A stretch of 64,000 bases of DNA from Bifidobacterium polysaccharolyticum (GCF_016101585.1 NZ_JACFQG010000003.1:187826-251825); one strand, 5' to 3'. Shown: positions 24,451 to 33,871, numbered from the stretch's first letter. Translations and numbers: made by a program. Notes: a model not told the origin generated them from the letters alone.

Positions 24451-26421
24451 TTGATTGACAAAAATCTCTTCCGTTTCGACGGAGTCCGGTCCACCTTGGG
24501 CCTGCTGGCTGCCCTGTCCCTGGTCCAGGGAATAGGTGTGGTGGCCCAGGCCTATGGGTTGACCCTGGCTCTGGTGCGTATTTGGCACCTTCAAAACCTG
24601 AATGTACTGGTGGTACCAGTGCTGATTTTTCTGGCCGCCTACACCTGTCGACAGCTCTGCGATGTGGCCAAGGATCGTATCGCCACCGACTGTGCCGATG
24701 CCATCGTGGCTGAGCTGCGGCCCCATATTCAGGACAAGGTCTTTTCACTGGGACCATCAGCTCTGGCTCGGCGTGGCACGGGCTCGGCTGTCACCATGCT
24801 GGTGGACGGTCTTGATCAGGTGCGCACCTACGTGCTGACGGTCCTGCCGAAGATGATGGATCTCATCTTCATTCCCCTGATCGTCCTGGTGGTGGTCTGG
24901 ACCCAGGATGCAGGTTCCGGCCTCATCCTGCTGCTCATGCTGCCCCTGCTTATCTTCTTCATGGTCATCCTGGGCCTGGCAGCCAGGGATCGCTCCAGTC
25001 GGCAATACGCTCAGTTCCGTAAGCTCAACACCAGGTTCATGGATACGGTCCTGGGCCTGCCAACCCTGAAGATGCTGGGCATTGACAAGGAGTACGAGGA
25101 CGAGATCTATTCGGTCTCGGACCGCTTCCGCAAGAGGACCATGAGCGTTATCAGGGTTGCGATGACCTCCACCTTTGCTCTGGACTTCTTTGCCACCTTG
25201 GCTATCGCCATCATGGCCGTCTTCTTGGGCAACAACCTGATCAATGCCAAGGTGGAACTGTTCCCGGCACTCCTTGCCCTGATTCTGGCCCCTGAGTACT
25301 TCATGCCCATTCGCCAGTTCGGAGACGACTTCCACGCCACGCTGAACGGTAAGAACGCCTTGGACGACATCGCGGATATGCTGGACCAGCCAGAGCCCAA
25401 GCGCTTGGAGGAACTGGACTGGTCCGGGTGGAAGAAAGACAGCCACTTGCGCCTGGAAGGAATCGACTTCGCCTATCCTGGTCCCAAGCCGGTAGAGAGC
25501 AATGCCTCAGCCGGGGCGCAGATGGATGCCATGGCGAAGTCCGAGAGTCAAAAGACCAGCAAGAAGAGCAGCAAGTCCAAGGCATCCAAGGTTCACGACA
25601 GTGATGGGAGGCCGTCCTCGGTAAAGTCCGGTTCCACGGCATCGCAGGGAACCGGAGCCGAAGCTGTTGCAGATTCGCAGATCAATGGATCCGCCGGGAG
25701 TTCGGAGGAGCAGCCTCTGGCTTTGAGCGGTTTGAACTTCAACCTGCACGGTTTTTCCAAGGTGGCAGTTGTCGGTCGTTCGGGAGCCGGCAAGTCTACG
25801 CTGATGAATCTGCTGGCGGGTTTTGACCAGCCCAAGGCAGGCACCATCGACCTGGATGGTCATCAGCTGGAGCACTGCAACGTGGCTGCATGGCAGCGGC
25901 ACATCAGCTACATTCCCCAGAACCCCTTCATCTTCCACGGCACTGTGGCCGACAACATCCGCTTTTACAACCAAGAGGCGGACGATGCCGCCGTGGCCCG
26001 TGCAGCCCATCGGGCTGGACTGACCGCCTGGCTCAAAACATTGCCAGACGGTCTGGGCACCCAAATCGGAGAGGGCAACCGTGGCATCAGCGGCGGTCAG
26101 GCCCAGCGAATCGCCTTGGCCAGGGGCATCCTGGATCCCTCACGCGAGATTCTGTTCTTTGACGAGCCCACAGCCCACCTGGACATTGAGACGGAATACG
26201 ACCTGAAGCAGACTTTGCTGCCCATTATGGACGGGCATCTGGTCGTCCTGGCCACCCACCGGTTGCACTGGCTGGCCAACATGGATTGGGTGATCATGTT
26301 GGAGCGTGGGCGAATTGTGGCCCAGGGCGATCCGCATGAGCTGATCGGTCAGGGCGGACCCTTGGATGCGCTGATCGATGAGATGGGAGGGAACCAGATT
26401 GCCGACTACCAGCAGGACTGA
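24451..26421 (+). CDS. cydD: Thiol reductant ABC exporter subunit CydD, with linker insertion
   Basis: Half-transporter (656 aa) of the heterodimeric CydDC ABC exporter required for assembly of cytochrome bd, reported to export cysteine/glutathione and to bind haem. The N-terminal part has about six helices. The nucleotide-binding domain has Walker A GRSGAGKST, signature ISGGQAQR and Walker B LFFDEPTAHLD. Between the aromatic A-loop (FAYPGPKP) and Walker A lies a low-complexity Ser/Lys/Ala insertion of about 75 residues, which ordinary CydD proteins lack. The start is TTG at 24451: GGAGG is eight bases upstream, and a nearby ATG at 24446 runs into a stop. cydC begins 19 bases after the stop. 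Confidence 0.9.
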   Translation: MIDKNLFRFDGVRSTLGLLAALSLVQGIGVVAQAYGLTLALVRIWHLQNLNVLVVPVLIFLAAYTCRQLCDVAKDRIATDCADAIVAELRPHIQDKVFSLGPSALARRGTGSAVTMLVDGLDQVRTYVLTVLPKMMDLIFIPLIVLVVVWTQDAGSGLILLLMLPLLIFFMVILGLAARDRSSRQYAQFRKLNTRFMDTVLGLPTLKMLGIDKEYEDEIYSVSDRFRKRTMSVIRVAMTSTFALDFFATLAIAIMAVFLGNNLINAKVELFPALLALILAPEYFMPIRQFGDDFHATLNGKNALDDIADMLDQPEPKRLEELDWSGWKKDSHLRLEGIDFAYPGPKPVESNASAGAQMDAMAKSESQKTSKKSSKSKASKVHDSDGRPSSVKSGSTASQGTGAEAVADSQINGSAGSSEEQPLALSGLNFNLHGFSKVAVVGRSGAGKSTLMNLLAGFDQPKAGTIDLDGHQLEHCNVAAWQRHISYIPQNPFIFHGTVADNIRFYNQEADDAAVARAAHRAGLTAWLKTLPDGLGTQIGEGNRGISGGQAQRIALARGILDPSREILFFDEPTAHLDIETEYDLKQTLLPIMDGHLVVLATHRLHWLANMDWVIMLERGRIVAQGDPHELIGQGGPLDALIDEMGGNQIADYQQD

Positions 26422-26440
26422 AACCGCCGGAAGAGACGGC

Positions 26441-28300
26441 ATGGGATCGGCGAAGGCCTCCCGCCGCGGCCGCGGCCTGTCGGGCTATATGCATATCTGG
26501 CACCGTGACCATTGGTTCTGGCCCTATCTGCGTCAGAACAAGGGGCTGCTTGCCCTGATCTTCTTCCTGGGAACCATCACCTTCGTGTGCGCGGCTGGAC
26601 TCATGTTCACCTCGGGCTTCCTGATCAGCAGGTCGGCCCGCCATCCCTTCAATATCTTCGCCGTATACGTGCCGGTGGTTCTGACCAGGGCTTTCGGTAT
26701 TGGACGGCCCACATTCAAGTATCTGGAACGCATCAAGAGCCATGACTGGGTGCTCCGAGTGGTTTCCAAGTTGCGGGTTCAGCTCTACCGCACCCTTTCG
26801 CAGGACGCGGCCTTCCTGAACGAGCATGAGCGCACGGGCACGGTCCTGGGCATGCTTTCGGACGACCTGGACCATCTGGAGAACTTCTACCTGCGCACCA
26901 TTTTCCCCACGGTCGTGGCTTATATGATGTGGGTGGTGGTCACCATCGCCGTAGGCGTCTTCTCCTGGGTGACCTCGCTTCTGCTTTTTCTGCTTTTTGC
27001 CCTGATCCTGATTCTGGTCCCGCTGGTCTCGCTGGCTTATTCAGACGGGCGTTACGACATGGAGAAGGCGCGGCGGCAGGATCAGTACACTGCAGTGACC
27101 GAGAGCTATATGGGCCTGGGGGATTGGGTGATCACCCACCGTCGGCGGCGCTTCGTGGATACGGCGTCCGGCGACTTCAATGACATCGCCGCCGGCCGCA
27201 GAGAACAGAAGCGGTTCGAACGCTGGCGCAACTGTGGCATCCAGATGATTTTCGCCCTCATGGTGGTGGCTTTGATTGTTGGAGCGGATCTGCGTATGAC
27301 CAGCTCCACCTCCATTGCAGACTTCGCGGCAGCCGTGGTCCTGGCGGTTTTCCCCCTGGTCGACTGCTTCATCGTGGTCTCCCAGGCTGTGGCTGAGGTT
27401 CCTCTCTACACAGACTCACTGGATCACCTGAATGATCTGACCGAGCGGGTCGAGTCCCGGCGGATTGAGCCAAGTGCCCAGACCAGGTTGGAGGGGCCGA
27501 TCAAGTCCATTGTCTTCGACCATGTCAGCTTCTCCTACGGCCCTGATGACCCCCTGTTGCTGGACGACTTCAGCCTGAGGATTGAAGGTGGGCAGCGGGT
27601 GGCCCTGCTCGGTCCCAGCGGCGAAGGCAAGACGACTGTCCTTCAGCTGCTCTTAGGCGACCTGCGCCCCACCAGCGGCCGCATCCTGATCAATGGCATA
27701 CCGGTCGATGCCTTGCAGGATCAGCGTCCTGAGCTTTTCGGCTACCTGAACCAACAGGCATTCCTCTTCAACACCACCATTGCCTCCAATGTGCGTCTGG
27801 GTGCACCTCAGGCCGATGACGATCAGGTTCGCCAAGCCTTGAAGGCTGTACAGCTGGATCAGGTCGTGGCTGACATGCCCCAAGGAATAGACACGCCGGT
27901 TGATGAGGCCGGCGGCCGACTCTCAGGCGGGCAGCGCCAGCGTCTGGCCCTGGCCAGGATCGTGCTCAAGCGCACCCCGATCATCCTTTTGGACGAGCCC
28001 ACCATCGGTCTGGATCCCATAACCGAGCGGCGGCTCATGGCCATGATCTTCAAGGTCAGCCAGGATCGCACACTTCTTTGGGTGACCCACCACCTTCAGG
28101 GGCTGGAGGAGGCCGACCAGGTCATCTTTATGCAGGACGGGCACATCGCCATGCAGGGACGTCCGGTCGATCTGTATCGGGAGAACGCCCGTTTCCGTGA
28201 ACTTTATCGCATGGATGTCTCGGACGTGGACAAGGGTGCCGGTCAAGGGATATACTCAAAGAAGCAGTCAGATTCAGATGGACGGAACCCTGTTGAATGA
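26441..28300 (+). CDS. cydC: Thiol reductant ABC exporter subunit CydC
   Basis: Second half of the CydDC exporter (619 aa). The membrane domain shows the CydC pattern LTRAFGIGRPTFKYLERIKSHD. The nucleotide-binding domain has Walker A GPSGEGKTT, signature LSGGQRQR and Walker B ILLDEPTIGLD. The start is set at the ATG at 26441; the frame is open back to 26378, overlapping cydD, but those residues look unrelated to the family. It is part of the cydB-cydD-cydC operon. The downstream cydA is separated by a 261-base gap. Confidence 0.9.
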   Translation: MGSAKASRRGRGLSGYMHIWHRDHWFWPYLRQNKGLLALIFFLGTITFVCAAGLMFTSGFLISRSARHPFNIFAVYVPVVLTRAFGIGRPTFKYLERIKSHDWVLRVVSKLRVQLYRTLSQDAAFLNEHERTGTVLGMLSDDLDHLENFYLRTIFPTVVAYMMWVVVTIAVGVFSWVTSLLLFLLFALILILVPLVSLAYSDGRYDMEKARRQDQYTAVTESYMGLGDWVITHRRRRFVDTASGDFNDIAAGRREQKRFERWRNCGIQMIFALMVVALIVGADLRMTSSTSIADFAAAVVLAVFPLVDCFIVVSQAVAEVPLYTDSLDHLNDLTERVESRRIEPSAQTRLEGPIKSIVFDHVSFSYGPDDPLLLDDFSLRIEGGQRVALLGPSGEGKTTVLQLLLGDLRPTSGRILINGIPVDALQDQRPELFGYLNQQAFLFNTTIASNVRLGAPQADDDQVRQALKAVQLDQVVADMPQGIDTPVDEAGGRLSGGQRQRLALARIVLKRTPIILLDEPTIGLDPITERRLMAMIFKVSQDRTLLWVTHHLQGLEEADQVIFMQDGHIAMQGRPVDLYRENARFRELYRMDVSDVDKGAGQGIYSKKQSDSDGRNPVE

Positions 28301-28561
28301 CCATCAGGCTGTTTCCCGAGCAATGAATTTTGCACGGTTGTCGGGTCGCCGATCTTGTCGGATGGCTTCCCGGCCGGTCACCGTGCGCCGTCAGTTCATG
28401 GACTGGGCGGTATGGAAACCGGAGCCCGCGGAAGCGACCAGGTCGCGAAGTCGGGGAGAGCTGAAAGGTTCTTGTAGGCACAAGCCCGGTCATATCTGAA
28501 TCTGTCCGGATTCGACCCGTGTACCCGCGCCCGACGAACCCTGCAGAGATTGGGAGGAACG

Positions 28562-30055
28562 ATGTTCACTGTATTGGGATTGTCAAGATTCCAGTTCGCC
28601 ATGACGACGATATTCCACTTCTTCTATGTCCCTATGACCATCGGTCTGGCCCTGGCGGTCGCCATCATGGAGACTATCTATGTGGTGACCAAGAAGGATG
28701 TCTACAAGAAGATGACCATGTTCTGGTCCAAGATCTTCCTGCTCTCCTTTGCGGTCGGTGTGGTCACCGGTATCATCCAGGAGTTCCAGTTCGGCATGAA
28801 CTGGTCCAATTACTCCAGGTTCATGGGTGACATCTTCGGAGCGCCCCTGGCAATCGAGGCCCTGGTGGCATTCTTCCTGGAATCAACTTTCATCGGTGTG
28901 TGGATGTTCACCTGGAACCGTTTCAAGCCGGCCGTGCATGCGGTCTTCATCTGGCTGACCTTCCTGGGTTCCTCCATGTCGGCCATCTGGATTCTGGCTG
29001 CCAATAGCTTCATGCAGCATCCGGTTGGATTTGAGATCAACCAGGCCACCGGCCATGTTCGGTTGCGCAATTTTGGTGACGTCGTATCCAATCCCCAGCT
29101 GTGGATTGAGTTCCCCCACGTCTTCTTCGCCGCTGTCTGCACAGGGGCCTTCGTGGTCATGGGCTGCAGCGCTTTCAGCCTGCTGAGGATGCACATGGGG
29201 AACAAGGACCAGGCCGTGGCCGCTGTCGAAGCTGACTCCGAGAAGCAGGCCAAGGTCAACCTGTTCACCAAGTCCATTCGTCTGGCCGCTCTGATTGGGC
29301 TTATTGGCTCAATCTGCGTGATCACCTACGGCGATCTGCAGGGCAAGTTCATCGTGACCGATCAGCCTATGAAACTGGCCGCCACCGAGGCCATCTACGA
29401 GGACACGGGTGATCCCGCCCCTTGGAATGCCGTGGCTCTGATCAATGAAAAGGACCATAAGATCGAGGGATCCGTCGAGATTCCCGGAGCCATGTCACAG
29501 CTGGCTTACGGCAAGAAGACGGGCGCCGTCAAGGGCATGAACACTGTCAACAAAGAGCTGCACGAGAAGTACGACGCCAAGTTTGGCAAGGACATGAACT
29601 ACTATGTGCCTGTCACCACCCTATTCTGGGTCTTCCGCCTGATGGTCGGAATCGGGTTTGCCTTTGCCTTGATATCAGCATTGGTGCTCTGGTTCACACG
29701 TAAGAAGAAGAACACCCTGTTCACTTCGCGTTGGAAGCTCTGGATTATGGGCATCTTCACCTTCGCCCCCTTCGCTGCGACGACCAGTGGCTGGCTGGTG
29801 ACTGAGCTCGGACGTTATCCATGGCTGGTTTACGGTTATCAGACCATCGCCGATGGAGTTTCGCCCACCAGCACGGTGCCGAACCTGCTCTTCACCTGCA
29901 TTGTCTACTTCCTGCTCTTCCTGGTTCTGGGCGGAGTCATGGTCTTCTACACCAGGAGGACCCTACACCAGGGACCCTTCTACAAGCCGGATGACGGCAA
30001 TGGGCCGCAGCCTGCCAAGGTGCATGGCGCACCGGCTCGGGTAGCCCTGGCCTGA
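28562..30055 (+). CDS. cydA: Cytochrome bd ubiquinol/menaquinol oxidase subunit I
   Basis: Catalytic membrane subunit I (497 aa) carrying the three haems and the quinol site. The N-terminus LSRFQFAMTTIFHFFYVPMT contains the haem-ligand His (E. coli His19 equivalent), the second ligand lies in EFPHVFFAAV, and the conserved GRYPWLVYGYQTIADGVS segment is present. The quinol-binding Q-loop is short, as in Gram-positive bd oxidases. GGGAGG precedes the ATG at 28562; an in-frame TTG at 28550 is less likely. The 261 bases upstream show no gene. A clear terminator follows. Its position after cydDC, apart from cydB, is unusual. Confidence 0.95.
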   Translation: MFTVLGLSRFQFAMTTIFHFFYVPMTIGLALAVAIMETIYVVTKKDVYKKMTMFWSKIFLLSFAVGVVTGIIQEFQFGMNWSNYSRFMGDIFGAPLAIEALVAFFLESTFIGVWMFTWNRFKPAVHAVFIWLTFLGSSMSAIWILAANSFMQHPVGFEINQATGHVRLRNFGDVVSNPQLWIEFPHVFFAAVCTGAFVVMGCSAFSLLRMHMGNKDQAVAAVEADSEKQAKVNLFTKSIRLAALIGLIGSICVITYGDLQGKFIVTDQPMKLAATEAIYEDTGDPAPWNAVALINEKDHKIEGSVEIPGAMSQLAYGKKTGAVKGMNTVNKELHEKYDAKFGKDMNYYVPVTTLFWVFRLMVGIGFAFALISALVLWFTRKKKNTLFTSRWKLWIMGIFTFAPFAATTSGWLVTELGRYPWLVYGYQTIADGVSPTSTVPNLLFTCIVYFLLFLVLGGVMVFYTRRTLHQGPFYKPDDGNGPQPAKVHGAPARVALA

Positions 30056-30092
30056 TGCTCGACTGAACTTAAACACTTCCTTCCCCTTCGGT

Positions 30093-30134
30093 AAATCCCC
30101 CGCTTCGGACTGCATGGTTCGGAACGGGGGATTT
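30093..30134. terminator. Terminator between cydA and the prenyl synthase
   Basis: AAATCCCCCG (30093-30102) pairs with CGGGGGATTT (30125-30134) over 10 bp with a 22-base loop. It lies between convergent genes and probably acts in both directions. Confidence 0.8.
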
Positions 30135-30272
30135 GCTGTCCTAAGGGTTTTCCATCAGCGGCGGACAGTGGTGAAATTCGGAAAAGAGAGCAATGCCGAG
30201 CATGAAGCGACGGATGTAATGCAGGTTCGGCATATGCCTGATACAGGACTGGCCTCACTCGTTCAGGTTCGG

Positions 30273-31232
30273 TCAGACTTGGGCGGTCAGTTTAACTGTG
30301 ATTCGCTGCAACAGGTCGCGCACGCCTTTGTCGATGTGGGAATCCTCCAGGCTGTCTGAAGCCCGTTTTAAATAGTCCTTGGCGGTTTGCCGGCTGCTCT
30401 CCATCAGCTGTGGGTGGGCTCTGAGATAGTCGACCACACGGTCGGGATCGTCCTGCTGGACCAAGGCTCTGAAGTTTTCGTCCTCCTTGAACCCCAGCAG
30501 AACCGGCAGAGTGTAAATCCCGTCGCGAATATCCTCCAGCTTGGGCTTGCCGGTGTCGCGATCCAGATCGAAGTCGTTGATGTCATCGATGATCTGGAAG
30601 GCCATGCCTAGATTGCCGCCGAAGTCTCTGGCGGTCTGCTCCAAAGCGGGGTCAGTCGGCTGGTCATCAAGGCGAATCCCAGTCAGGCAGGCAAGGCGGA
30701 AGAGGGCTGCGGTCTTGCCGGAGATGGCTCGGTCGTAGTCGTTAATGGTTGTATGGATGTGGTGGCGGTCTGACTCTTGGTAGAGTTCGCCGCCTACGAT
30801 CTCGCAGACCGTGCCGGCCTGCTCGCGGATAAAGGTTGTGTCAGGGGCGATGGAGGCCATGATCTCCATATAGCGTGAAAGGATCAGATCTCCTAGATAG
30901 ATTGCGGCCTTGTTGCCCCGGATGGTGTGGATCGTGGGCTTGTTGCGGCGGATGGGGGCATTGTCCAGAACGTCATCGTGGACCAAGGTAGCCAGATGAA
31001 GCATCTCGATGGCGGCAGCGCCGGTGATGACGGTGTCGTCCAGACACCCTCCGGTTCGTGCTCCGGCACGGGCAAAGAGGATCACCATGGCAGCACGGAT
31101 CATCTTGCCATGGTTGTCCAGCAGTCGACGGTAATCCTCTTGATAGGGAGCCACATGGGTACGCTCCTGGTGCAGACGGTCGACAACCCGTTCAAGATCC
31201 TTGCGCAACAGGAGCTCTTGTCCTTCTGCCAT
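30273..31232 (-). CDS. Polyprenyl diphosphate synthase
   Basis: Class I trans-prenyl transferase (319 aa) that chains isopentenyl diphosphate units into a long polyprenyl diphosphate. The first aspartate-rich motif is in LVHDDVLDNAPIRR and the second is QIIDDINDFDLD. Products of this family become quinone side chains or other isoprenoids; chain length cannot be read from sequence with confidence. It is convergent with cydA, next to the respiratory block, which suggests a role in making the quinone used by NDH-2 and cytochrome bd. GGGAG lies about nine bases before the ATG. It could instead be a general short-chain prenyl synthase. Confidence 0.88.
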   Translation of the reverse strand: MAEGQELLLRKDLERVVDRLHQERTHVAPYQEDYRRLLDNHGKMIRAAMVILFARAGARTGGCLDDTVITGAAAIEMLHLATLVHDDVLDNAPIRRNKPTIHTIRGNKAAIYLGDLILSRYMEIMASIAPDTTFIREQAGTVCEIVGGELYQESDRHHIHTTINDYDRAISGKTAALFRLACLTGIRLDDQPTDPALEQTARDFGGNLGMAFQIIDDINDFDLDRDTGKPKLEDIRDGIYTLPVLLGFKEDENFRALVQQDDPDRVVDYLRAHPQLMESSRQTAKDYLKRASDSLEDSHIDKGVRDLLQRITVKLTAQV

Positions 31233-31460
31233 GGAGGTACGCTCCCTCTATCTCGTTAAGAACCGCAACGTATCCAATATAGCAAGACCGGGGCCACGTC
31301 TGAAGATTGTCGGCCTGGTCCTGGCTGTCGCCGTAATCACTGTGGTCAAGCTAACATTAGGCCGTCGCCGTGCTGTGAGGACGCTGTGGTCGGAATCCCA
31401 TTCGTAATAGGGCTGCACAGAACGACCTGGGAGCGAAACCGGGTGAAGTAGGCTAGATGT

Positions 31461-32915
31461 ATGAGTCAGCATTACCACGCGGATCAGGTCTCCCCACAAG
31501 GCGGCGAGGGAGAGCATGATCGACCGCTGTCCGTTTCGGCCCGGCTGGGGCGACTTCAGTTCCATTACTCGGGCAAGTTCAGACTTCTGCAGCTGGCCGA
31601 CGTCCAGGAGGGCCCCAAGGTCTCTCCGGACACAATCAGGCTCATAGCCGCGGCATGTGATGCGGCAAAGCCTGATCTGGTGGTCTTCTCGGGCAACCAG
31701 GTGGCCGGTTACGACACGGCCTACGAGCGCACCTTCCGCAAGAGGCGTTGGAGCACCCCCCTGGACGGCATCTACTCTGCTGGTCTGAGCATGGGCGGCG
31801 CCCTGGGGCTCGGAGGAGCCTCCCTGAAGCGCTCATCCAAGACCCAGGATGGCCAAGCTCCTGCGGACCGTCGTGAACCAGACCGTAGGGATGCCGAGCG
31901 TGTACGTCGGCAGAACATCAAGCACACCGAGGATCTGGTCCGCAGAACCGTTGGCCTGATCACCGGCCCACTGGTTGAACGCGGGATTCCCTTTGTCGTC
32001 ACCTATGGCAACCACGACTTCCAGTGCGGCCTGGACACCGATCAGATGGATGCCATCTATCGGGAGGTGCCCGGCTGCCTGAACCCGGAGGCTACGGTCG
32101 CCCATCCTGATCGGGTTCATGCGCTGATCGGATCGGCCCTGCCCTCCCAGACCGCATTCGTCTGTGCTCCGGGCACTTTCGCCCTGCCTGTGGCGGATTG
32201 CGACGGTCACGGGGTGGTCATGGGTCTGGTTCTGTTGGACTCTGGCGACTATGCCCGTGCAGGCGGCTATGGCCCGCCGTCGGCCCAGGCCCTGGACTTC
32301 CTGGCGGCCGTTCCTGATCTTCTGGGCAACCGATCCATGGTCTTCCAACACATGCCCATTCCCCAGTTCTATGATCTGCTCAAGCCGGTGCCGGCCACCA
32401 CGGCCTATGCGGTCCAGGGCTACCGAAGCTTCGACTCCCGTTGCTACATCCTGGACGAGTCGCGCACCTGCCCGGGCTCCTACCTGGGCGAGGGCGTCTC
32501 CTGTCCGGACGAGGACAGCGGCGAGTATGACCTGCTGACCCGGAAACGGGGCTATTTTGCTCTCTTCGCCGGGCATGACCACCGCAATGGTTTCGTCGGA
32601 CGCAGCGGGGATCTGACTCTGGGGGCCACGCCCACATGCGGATTCGGTTCCTATGGTCCGGTGCCTAGCAAGCGGGCGGCCCGGCTCTTCGAGTTCGACA
32701 TCCGTCATCCTCACCGTCCTCGCACCCAGCTTCTGGAGTTCGGGCAATTGGTGGGGCGGCCCGGATCCCACAAGGTCTACACCTTCGCCATGAGCCATGT
32801 GCCTACCTCTACTGGGGACGCGGTCAACCTCTTGCGTCGGCCTGGGTTTTTGGCGGGCGGCTTGACGGCTCTGGCAGGGCTGATAGCCTCCTGGGGATCC
32901 TCCCGGCGGCGATAA
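31461..32915 (+). CDS. Metallophosphoesterase family protein with C-terminal hydrophobic tail
   Basis: Calcineurin-like phosphoesterase (484 aa). Recognisable metal-site blocks are LLQLADVQEGP, VVFSGNQVAGYD, VTYGNHDFQ and AGHDHRNGF. In the first block the usual DxH is DVQ, and in the second the usual GD is GN, as in some purple-acid-phosphatase-like relatives. An insertion rich in charged residues lies around 115-155. The C-terminus has a hydrophobic stretch (FLAGGLTALAGLIASW) followed by basic residues, resembling a membrane anchor, but no N-terminal signal peptide is seen. Substrate unknown. It is divergent from the prenyl synthase. Confidence 0.78.
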   Translation: MSQHYHADQVSPQGGEGEHDRPLSVSARLGRLQFHYSGKFRLLQLADVQEGPKVSPDTIRLIAAACDAAKPDLVVFSGNQVAGYDTAYERTFRKRRWSTPLDGIYSAGLSMGGALGLGGASLKRSSKTQDGQAPADRREPDRRDAERVRRQNIKHTEDLVRRTVGLITGPLVERGIPFVVTYGNHDFQCGLDTDQMDAIYREVPGCLNPEATVAHPDRVHALIGSALPSQTAFVCAPGTFALPVADCDGHGVVMGLVLLDSGDYARAGGYGPPSAQALDFLAAVPDLLGNRSMVFQHMPIPQFYDLLKPVPATTAYAVQGYRSFDSRCYILDESRTCPGSYLGEGVSCPDEDSGEYDLLTRKRGYFALFAGHDHRNGFVGRSGDLTLGATPTCGFGSYGPVPSKRAARLFEFDIRHPHRPRTQLLEFGQLVGRPGSHKVYTFAMSHVPTSTGDAVNLLRRPGFLAGGLTALAGLIASWGSSRRR

Positions 32916-32931
32916 GAATCGGGATTACTGC

Positions 32932-33735
32932 TCAGACCCTGCGACGGGCAGGGGATGAGGCTCGCAACAGGGCTTCGGTCAGATATTTGCCGGCGGCCAT
33001 GACCAGGGGGGCGTAGCGCCTTCCAGGCGTGGTGGACATGCGGTTGACCGGTCCAGAAATGGATATGGCGGCCATGACCTGCCCCGATCCGTTGCGGATG
33101 GGGGCGGAGATGGAACAGACGCCCTCCTCGCGCTCGTTGATGGACTCGGCCCAGCCGCGCTTGCGGACCGTGGCCAGGGTCGCTGCGTTGAACTTGGCGT
33201 GTCGCAGGCCTTGGTGGAGGCGCTCAGGTTCCTCCCAGGCCAGCAGAATCTGTGCAGCCGACCCGGCCTCCATGGACAGCAGGGCGCCTACAGGGATGGA
33301 GTCACGTAGGCCGGAGGCGCGTTCCACCGCAGCGATGCAGACCCGGACCTCGCCCTGGCGGCGGAAAATCTGGGCCGACTCGCCCGAACGGTTGAGCAGT
33401 GTATGCAGGATGGGCCCCGAGGCGGTCAGCAGTCGATCCTCGCCGGCGGCAGCAGCCAGTTCGGCGAAACGGGAGCCCAGGACGAAGCGGCCATGCGCGT
33501 CCCGCAGAACGAAGCGGTGGCGCTCCAAGGCGATGGCCAGTCGGTGGGCCGTGGGTCGAGCCAACCCGGTGGCGTTGACCAGCTGGCCCAGGGTCATGGG
33601 TCCGGTCTCCAAGGTGTCCAGAATTCGCACCGTCTTGTCCAGAACGCCGACGCCCGAATGAATCTCCTCCTGATGCATGTTCTGATCGTTTACGGAGGGG
33701 TATCTGTCGTCGTCGTTCATAGAAGGTGTGTCCAT
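32932..33735 (-). CDS. IclR-family transcriptional regulator of leuCD (LtbR-like)
   Basis: A 267-aa regulator with an N-terminal winged helix (VRILDTLETGPMTLGQLVNA) and a C-terminal IclR effector domain (SGLRDSIPVGALLSMEAGSA; GSGQVMAAISISGP). It is divergent from leuC, the arrangement of LtbR in corynebacteria, an IclR protein that represses leuCD; a similar role here is inferred from position. A good promoter (TTGCAT, 17 bases, CATAAT on the reverse strand) ends only six bases before the ATG at 33735, so the mRNA is probably leaderless. This supports that start despite the lack of a ribosome site. Confidence 0.88.
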   Translation of the reverse strand: MDTPSMNDDDRYPSVNDQNMHQEEIHSGVGVLDKTVRILDTLETGPMTLGQLVNATGLARPTAHRLAIALERHRFVLRDAHGRFVLGSRFAELAAAAGEDRLLTASGPILHTLLNRSGESAQIFRRQGEVRVCIAAVERASGLRDSIPVGALLSMEAGSAAQILLAWEEPERLHQGLRHAKFNAATLATVRKRGWAESINEREEGVCSISAPIRNGSGQVMAAISISGPVNRMSTTPGRRYAPLVMAAGKYLTEALLRASSPARRRV

Positions 33736-33741
33736 GGTTGA

Positions 33742-33770
33742 ATTATGCCATCTCAGTATATGAAATGCAA
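33742..33770 (-). promoter_or_regulatory. Promoter of the IclR gene, probably giving a leaderless mRNA
   Basis: On the reverse strand TTGCAT (33770-33765), a 17-base spacer and CATAAT (33747-33742) make a near-consensus sigma70-type promoter. Only six bases separate the -10 box from the ATG, so transcription should start at or next to the start codon. Confidence 0.65.
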
Positions 33771-33779
33771 AAGTTCATA
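33759..33779. promoter_or_regulatory. Candidate IclR/LtbR operator
   Basis: TATGAA-N9-TTCATA is a perfect 6+6 inverted repeat that overlaps the -35 box of the regulator gene and lies about 95 bases before leuC. Placement suits autoregulation and control of leuCD. Binding is not shown. Confidence 0.5.
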
Positions 33780-33871
33780 ACGGTTGGGCAGTTCCATACT
33801 CGGTGGTAAGAGGCCGGCGGGGTGCCGATGAGGTTGGCGCCCCGGCCGGTCGTAGGTTTTCAGGAGGCGAT

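Noticed and set aside
28197-28499. A 100-codon frame between cydC and cydA
   Set aside because: It overlaps the end of cydC, lacks a ribosome site and is rich in Arg/Ser without hydrophobic segments. I regard the cydA leader as non-coding.
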